A program made the translations under genes and the position numbers. 64,000 bases of DNA. Origin: Cryptomeria japonica. Lineage: Eukaryota > Streptophyta > Pinopsida > Cupressales > Cupressaceae. Shown here piece by piece: positions 58,095 through 64,000 of the stretch (position 1 is its first letter; the number at the start of each line of letters is the position of its first letter). Below the pieces are notes generated by a model. That model worked only from the letters and a program-made list of their open reading frames with translations, did no database searches and was not told the origin of the DNA. The stretch spans positions 48,104,501-48,168,500 of the forward strand of contig NC_081414.1 of the NCBI RefSeq assembly GCF_030272615.1. Direction: 5' to 3'.

Positions 58095-59628
58095 TGGTGC
58101 AAGAGCACCTAGAAGACCAAAGAACTCAATGAAGCCATTAAAGACCTTTGAAGGTCATGTGAGTGAAAAAACAATCAATTATGATGTATTGAGGCCCATT
58201 ATGGCCTTTAATGATGAAAAATGTAATAAGTGTAACCAACATAAAGATGTAAGAGGAGTTTGTGGTTTAGAGAGTCTAGAAAGGTTTAGGAAAGTTTAAT
58301 AAGTCATTCCATGACCTTAAGTGTCAGTAGTTTAGGAATTTTACCAAATAATGTCATGGTTGCATACTTGACAAATTTGAATATTTGAAAGGGAACGACT
58401 AGGTAGTTTTGGTGGGAATTAGTCTTATTGTGTTTTAAACTTTGAAAAATCCTCATAACTGATCAATGGTGGTTGAAGTAGTTAAGGGGAGCCTATATAC
58501 GTCTAGAATATGGCATTCTATAGGAGAGAGATCTAGGTGTACGGACTGAGACAACAACTTTGCAATAAAGACCAAATTCTTCTATTTTATTGTTATTTTT
58601 GCATGATCAATATAGCATACTGATAGGTTATTACTTTCTAATGATTTGAGAGTGTTTGTAACCTTCCATTTATCAGTTGGATGCATTGAAGTTTCAGTTC
58701 TTTCCCAATTTTCAATTCTTGGTTGACTGTCATAACATTTTGACTGGTTTGAGATCAAAAATAGTGATTTTCTAACATGGAGTAAGAATTCCATGATTGA
58801 ATCAGGTTTGTGAATCATGGTATGTATTAATTTGTTGAAAGAAGGGTGATCACCGTGGAAAAATAGTGAAAATGCATTGAAATTGCTTGCTAAGGAGTAG
58901 CAACAGCAAATCCGACTTAAGGAGGAGTATATTTTATGACTTGAAGTGTTAAGTTATGTCCAAGAAAAAGTGAATCCATCATCAGTTGGGTGGAAAAGTG
59001 TTTGGAAGAGGGATATGTGTGAAACCCTACTTTTAAGGGTTTGAGGAAGGCTAAATTAGGGATATTGCACCTAGGGAGGTCAAACATTGAAACCAATTGC
59101 ATACTCCTTGGTTTTGAACCATATATGTTTATTTTTGAAAGTTTGAGAGTCAGGGAGATAAGGAATCACATACCTCCTTTGTAAATTTACCATTTTGGGG
59201 GTCTCAAAATAGTGCACAATTGTAGGACAACATATACTTTCCAAAATAACTTCCTACAAGTTTTTGATATGTCAAAGTAGAGCCAAAAGGGTTTCAGAAT
59301 ATATGATTTATTTGTTTATTTATTTGGAAAGTTTGGGAGCACAAAATTGATTTCCTTCGCTGGAGGGCTAATTGGATAAATAGGCCTAGAAGACTAAAAG
59401 GAGGGTTTTGCACATAGACAAGTTCTTGGAACCACAAAACTAGTTGAAACACCTTATTTGGGGGTTTTAAAAACATTCCATACCTTTGGAATCATTTGGA
59501 GAAGTGTTGGTTTGCATTTGACCTATCTAAGCCATTTGGGTGCTAGTAGGCCTAGGGGTTTAACCTTGTATTTCCCTTATAAATAGTAGAGGCTCATTTA
59601 AACTCATTTATCACACCCTTACTTTGCA
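58095..59628 (+). repeat. Element A 3' LTR
   Basis: 1,534 bp, TGGTGCAAGAG...CTTTGCA, paired with 32920-34531. It is shorter because of several small deletions. TATA box at 59578-59585. Followed by TAAAA, the target-duplication copy. Confidence 0.9.
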
Positions 59629-59892
59629 TAAAAAAACCTCTTGTCACCTTGGCTTTTACCCCATGCAATTTTGAATGTAGGTGGTAAACCCACCTTTCTC
59701 CAGGATTCGCCATATGGTATTATTATTTTTCAGCACAGCGCAGTCCATTGACTCCACTCGTTTTAAATTTGTACCCATATTTTGATAACCACTGTGCACT
59801 AAAAGAGTAAAAAATATGCATATGGCCGAAGCTCTGGAGTTATTCGAATGGGGAACAACCCTGAACTGAGAATGAACATAAAATAACTCCAA
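59629..59892 (-). pseudogene. Family 3 large protein, N-terminal part beyond element A
   Basis: The minus-strand frame here reads TIWRILEKGGFTTYIQ and, after a one-base frame change, LHGVKAKVTRGFF. With one target-duplication copy removed it joins directly to VENYNKG at 32919 without a further shift. This ties the two fragments, 26.7 kb apart, into one former gene. Residues further upstream are not confidently aligned to families 1 and 2, so the true start is not known. Confidence 0.55.
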
Positions 59893-60071
59893 TCACACCT
59901 AGAAAACGTGCAAGGGGAAGACTCTGGAATAGAAATAAATGCATAAAACCCGTGACGTGTCCCTTGCATAACACACACCACTAATACTCATTTCAATATA
60001 AATCAGGGCAAATTAACTTCTCGGTTGGTTAGGCTATCCAACCTTAATATCACGTTCGCTTCATAATCCAA
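59893..60071. other. Stretch without recognisable gene
   Basis: Between the family 3 N-terminal fragment and the RNase H fragment; no coding signal. Confidence 0.4.
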
Positions 60072-60524
60072 TTAGTCTCCTTTTTGCCAAATTATTTTAT
60101 CATAGGCTTTGACTCCAAGGTTGGAAAAATAGTCCGCCACTTTATTACTTTCCCTAAATACATGGGAAATTTGACACTTATCAAAAGAGTTAATGATTTT
60201 ATGAGATAAGATAATCCAATTCACAATGTTCTATGAAGGATTCACTTTTTTATTGAGACACTGAATTATGTTTTTGGAGTCCCCTTCAATCCATTCTCTT
60301 GTACAATTTATCTGCTTAGGAATCAAAAGGACCTGGTTGGCTCCAATGGCTTCAACAATATGGTTTGTTTGGCTTCCCAAGGGGAGTGCCACTGCTGAAA
60401 TACAAATGCCATTACTATCCCTGATCACTCTCCCACACCCAGCTGGACCCGGATTACCCTTCGCCACCCCATCAAAGTTAATTTTTACCCAGCCCGAAGG
60501 AGGCACATGCCAACAAGTGTTCAT
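60072..60524 (-). pseudogene. Plant RNase H-like domain (LINE-type or domesticated), fragment
   Basis: RNase H fold of the type found at the 3' end of plant LINEs and in related host proteins. It begins WHVPPSGWVKINFDGVAKGN (first Asp), with GPAGCGRVIRD, IVEAIGAN (Glu), IEGDSKNIIQCL (Asp) and, after a TAG at 60228-60230, VFRESNKVADYFSNLG (last Asp). It ends with TAA at 60072-60074. The TAG sits where Trp is usual (TGG to TAG). No LINE reverse transcriptase or poly-A tail was found next to it, so it may be a truncated LINE end or a broken stand-alone gene. Confidence 0.8.
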
Positions 60525-61041
60525 AGAATATTGTTAAAGTTGAGGCAATTGTTAATTTGTGAACTTTGTGTCATATTTTGACTCTTGTTAATAGAATTAG
60601 GAATTAGTGATAGTGATATCATTTTGAGGACTTTGTGCTTCATATTGATATTTTTAAATTAAAGTTAGCTGAGATATATTAAGGTAACACTTTGAAGACT
60701 TTTTGCTCTATTGTGTCATCTTGGAAAAGGAAATCATAACTTGAATATTTTGAGCTTCATATTATCATTTTAGAAAAATATTGTCAAAAGTGTAATTAGG
60801 TGTCAAATTGAAGACTGTGTGCTTTACTTTGATCTTCTTAATTAACACATTGGGTTACAATAGTATTTGTAAAAAGGTTTATAGGATAGTAGTGAGTTTT
60901 AAAAATTTGAGCTTAAGCAATCTTTCCCATCCTGAAGAAGCAACAAAGGACTTTGCACCTTTATAGAAACTTTGCTTCTTTTCTTATATGTATCGTATCA
61001 TTCTTGCATTCTAAGCTAAATTATTACAATGAAATTATAAG
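60525..61041. other. Stretch without recognisable gene
   Basis: AT-rich. A loose repetition of TTTGAGGACTTTGTGCTTCAT-like phrases occurs near 60560, 60630, 60695, 60750 and 60815, about 60-75 bases apart, suggesting a decayed tandem repeat. No coding signal. Confidence 0.4.
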
Positions 61042-61202
61042 TGTTGGAATCACCGCTGCCATTACACCAAAAGCTCAAGTTGTCAATGAACGCCATAGCC
61101 GCCAGAGACAAGGATCCATGGGAGGCGGGATGAAGTACCTGTCATGAATCTTGAGGTTAGCATTGAATGCCTCATTGACTAGGGGGCAAATCACTATCAA
61201 CA
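61042..61202 (-). repeat. 3' LTR of the miniature element
   Basis: 161 bp. It shares with the other copy the phrases AAGGATCCATG, TGTCATGAATC, CATTGAATGCCTCA and CTAGGGGGCAA. Confidence 0.8.
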
Positions 61203-61261
61203 ATCCCTCCTCAACTCGACCCATAGGATTCGAACCCGTAACCCAGCGCTCTAATACCAAT

Positions 61262-61422
61262 TGTTGGAATCACCATTGTTGTTATGCCAAAAGCTTGAGC
61301 TATCAACAAATGCCATAGCGTCCATAGACAAGGATCCATGAGAGGTGGGAGGCAACACATGTCATGAATCCCGAGGTCCACATTGAATGCCTCACTAACT
61401 AGGGGGCAACTTGCTACCAACA
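61262..61422 (-). repeat. 5' LTR of the miniature element
   Basis: 161 bp, identical in length to the other copy. PBS adjacent with a two-base spacer. Confidence 0.8.
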
Positions 61423-61639
61423 GTCAGAATTATTGTTGCTTTATATTGTAAATTCTTTCTTGAAAAGAGAGGAAAATAATAACATCTATCTTGAAAAAAG
61501 AGGATAGGATGGTATATCCCCCAAGTTAGATTAGGATTTGAAACTTGAATCTTATTTTATAAAGGTAGAGTAGTGAATCACAAGGGGGGCCTTCCCTTAA
61601 TAATTAGGAGAGATTTAATCTAGTGTTGTTGTGGTTGAA

Positions 61640-62495
61640 ACTACTATTTAAGTGTATGTGTCAATCGGGTCTATAGGCCCGATTTACACCTAGGTTTGAG
61701 TCATGGAAATTTTGATGCAAATCGGGTTTATAGACCCAATTGGCACCTTACAAAGGTAAGTTGATTCTAAGTGTATAAGATTGGGAAAGGGCTTGTGTAA
61801 GTCAAATCCATGGACCTGACTTAGACCACAAAAGGTTGCAACAATGATGTAGGTTGGGTCCATGAACCCGATTTACACAAGAGAAAAGCTAAAGGTGGTG
61901 TCATCCAAGTTCACAGGATCAAATGACACTAATATCTTGGTGTAGTTCGGGTATATGGACCTGGATGAAACCAAGGCAGTGTATTAAAGGTTCTACAACA
62001 AGGGTTTTATGGTGCTATTTGAGTTTGTAGGCTCGAACAACACCATTTTCAATGCAGTTAGAGTCTATACATTCGAACAACACCAAAGGTATTTGGTGAA
62101 GATTCAAAAAGCCATGAATCACAGTCGTTATGCCGCTCGGATCCTTAGATCCAAATGACACTGTGGTCGTGGTTCCATATACGAGTTAAAACGGAAAAGA
62201 CCTAAACATAAAAGTAAAGGAACAAAGGGAAGAACACACCTGTTACAATACAAGCAAGCACATTCTTAAGAATCCTTCGAATGCAAACCAGAGGCGAGTG
62301 ATTACAATGAAAGAAGGGAACAATGATAAATAACTACTGATGAAAATGGATAAAAGATAAAAGAGTTTATTTTTTAAACAAACGCAACTCCATGAAAATT
62401 GAGATCATGGGTAATAAATGATGTAAATCGGGTCCATAGAACTGATTTGCATCCTCAAGTGCATTTCAGGTCTATGGGCCCAATCTATACCTAAG
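61640..62495. repeat. Field of about 11 quasi-palindromic ~30 bp motifs
   Basis: A diverged motif based on the palindrome TCGGGTCTATAGACCCGA, usually followed by TTTACACC or CAACACC. Copies lie near 61664, 61716, 61800, 61852, 61903, 61943, 62012, 62055, 62133, 62410 and 62460. The two halves often carry matching changes, for example TTGGATCC-type halves near 62135. The motif resembles that at 27010-27270, so this may be the leader or terminal sequence of another family 2-like unit. Confidence 0.65.
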
Positions 62496-64000
62496 CTGGC
62501 AAGGCAAGTGTAGGGTTGAGTTTAGAATCTAGTTTGACACTTTGAAACAATGAAAAAGGAAAAAATACTAACTTAAAAGAATTAAAACTAAAGACCTTGA
62601 AAGAAAAGACTCAAATAGAGAAATGATTAAAGACCAAGATAATAGGGAGATCTTGGACAAAAATCACCTCTATTAATATAATTTGAGTATATAGTCAACA
62701 ATTGGACAAACATTGTGGGGGGTTATCATACTCTTTCAAATTTGAAGGCCAAATTTGAAGGCATGATAACAATATGCCAAACCAAATAAAATTAAACTAA
62801 TTCTTTTTTGGGTAATGCAAGATTTGCTCCTATATCACTTATACTATAATTTTGTTTATCTTGGGTGCAACTTTTCTTCACTTAATTTTCAGTAAAGCCT
62901 TTTTATTATATATTCATCATGTCTTAACTTATTACATATCCTCTCATTATTATATTTATTACATCTAATGAGATATAAAATTTATTAATTCATAAACGCC
63001 TAATTATACCATGCTAATCCATTAACATATATTTCATGATAGTTTAAGAGAGAATTATGTTGGTGTCAATGTGGTTATATACTAACTAGTTCTTAGTTAG
63101 AGCCTATTCACATGTTAAATTTACTTTGGACCTAGTTTGCATTCAAGTTAGTTGTCATAAAATTTATGTATGTAATTGTTATTTGATAATGTTCATGGGA
63201 TCATGTTAGTTACCCTAGTTGGCATTCTAGAAGATATGAGTCGTGTCTCATTATTTAATATTTGTTTTAGGCATTTATCATTATGCATTGGACATTTAAT
63301 GTTTTTATCAAAGGTAGTTGTCTTCATACCTCACCACCTTGTCTATATAATTAATGCTCATTTGTACCTTGTAATAGGAATCATAGAACACCAATGCCTT
63401 CAAAATAGAATGCTTAGTATCAAGTCTTTTAATAGTATAAGAATCTAAAATACCTCGACAATTGGTGAGTCTTTCAATGGTTTTTGTGATGATGCTAAGA
63501 ATGGAAATCTCAAAACATCATTGCCTTCAAAATAGAATGTTGAGTATTGATCACTTTCAAAAATTACGATGGAAGTAAAAATGGTAGGAGGGAATGAATT
63601 TGTACAAGGGTGATGGAAATAAGACACTATGTCAATCCATAACCCCCCTATTACCAATGTTATACTCTTCTATGGTATGGAAGCATATAAAAATTAATCA
63701 AAGAAATAAACAATTGTTTAGCATTATTATTTAAGAAACATGGACATAAATCACTATGCCAATCTAATGATAGTTCAATTCCAAAATAGTTCAAAATCAA
63801 CTAGCATAAAGCTAAAAAAATAATTAAATTATCAATCAATTAAATGTATACCATTATTTTATTGCCAGTCAAACAATAAATTAAATTTTTATTTTTTAAA
63901 CTTTTCATCTAGTTTCTATTTCTATTTTTATGCCAAGAGGCGTATTATAATTGTATAAAAAATTGAAGAGCCTATACCAATAAAAAATCCATGCAATTTA
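62496..64000. other. AT-rich stretch without recognisable gene
   Basis: No conserved protein motif, LTR end or RNA gene seen on either strand. AAATAGAATG(C/T)T(T/G)AGTAT phrases at about 63404 and 63528 are a short direct repeat. Confidence 0.5.

Larger units (their letters stand above)
32920..59628 (+). mobile_element. Element A: nested gypsy-type LTR retrotransposon with pol lost
   Basis: Two LTRs (32920-34531 and 58095-59628) start TGGTGCA and end CA, flanked by CAAAA (32915-32919) and TAAAA (59629-59633), a target duplication with one C-to-T change. Own sequence is about 5.3 kb: LTRs, gag, protease and a short tail. Element B interrupts gag and copia2 interrupts the tail. RT, RNase H and integrase are missing, so A is a deletion derivative that would depend on proteins supplied in trans. 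The gag with a CCHC knuckle followed by a separate protease, and an apparently Met-type PBS, suggest a chromovirus-like gypsy element; without pol this stays tentative. Confidence 0.85.
61042..61422 (-). mobile_element. Miniature LTR retrotransposon (TRIM/SMART-like), 381 bp
   Basis: Two 161-bp direct repeats (61042-61202 and 61262-61422), each TGTTG...CAACA, enclose only 59 bp. Read on the minus strand the interior has, in order, a two-base AT spacer, TGGTATTAGAGC (initiator tRNA-Met PBS with one C-to-T change, 61248-61259), a GGTTCGAATCC stretch, and the purine tract GAGTTGAGGAGGGAT against the second LTR. This is the full cis-acting set of an LTR retrotransposon with no coding capacity. 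Bordering bases (ATAAG and GTCAG) are not a clean target duplication. Confidence 0.8.

Noticed and set aside
57967-58299. Open frame of 110 residues after copia2
   Set aside because: It crosses from the element A tail into its 3' LTR and has no recognised motif.
61220-61260. tRNA gene (GGTTCGAATCC B-box-like stretch, minus strand)
   Set aside because: No cloverleaf can be drawn; the stretch follows a TGGTATTAGAGC primer site inside a miniature LTR element.
63176-63657. Short open frames near the right edge
   Set aside because: AT-rich chance frames with no motif and no neighbouring element structure.

Overview
The window is nuclear DNA from a large-genome seed plant, probably a gymnosperm. 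It is made almost wholly of old, nested LTR retrotransposons and other repeats. The plant assignment rests on Ty3/gypsy Tat-type elements with a second (archaeal-type) RNase H, Ty1/copia elements primed by initiator tRNA-Met, 1.1-1.6 kb LTRs and heavy C-to-T/G-to-A decay. The gymnosperm assignment is only an inference. I see no intact host gene, no rRNA or tRNA gene and no CRISPR array.

Layout. 1-3105 (minus): first copy of a unit encoding a large unrecognised protein ('family 1'); it runs off the left edge. 3581-11452: a 7.9 kb inverted-repeat (foldback) element whose long pyrimidine/purine arms enclose 3.3 kb of a 20-bp satellite. 12028 to about 19700 (minus): a decayed gypsy element with a second RNase H placed before the reverse transcriptase. 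19913-24761 (minus): the second and fuller family 1 copy. 24762-26832 (minus): a truncated copia element (LTR plus part of gag). 27010-30798 (plus): a diverged homologue ('family 2'). 31474-32919 (minus): a third homologue ('family 3'), split by element A; its N-terminal part resumes at 59629.

The nest. Element A (gypsy-type, plus, 32920-59628) sits in the family 3 reading frame, flanked by CAAAA/TAAAA. Element B (Tat gypsy, minus, 35418-49552, target duplication GAAAG) sits in A's gag. Copia2 (plus, 50593-57897, target duplication CAAGG) sits near A's 3' end. The boundaries of B and copia2 are exact to the base. To the right lie an RNase H-like fragment (60072-60524), a 381-bp miniature LTR element (61042-61422), a field of palindromic motifs (61640-62495) and AT-rich DNA without recognisable content.

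Strongest candidates for something undescribed: (i) the large-protein family, present at four loci in three diverged lineages, with leaders that share a TATA box, a cluster of short palindromes and a splice-acceptor-like site just before the start codon; (ii) the foldback element; (iii) the PR-second RNase H-RT order in the first gypsy element. All coding regions here carry stops or frameshifts and are called pseudogenes.
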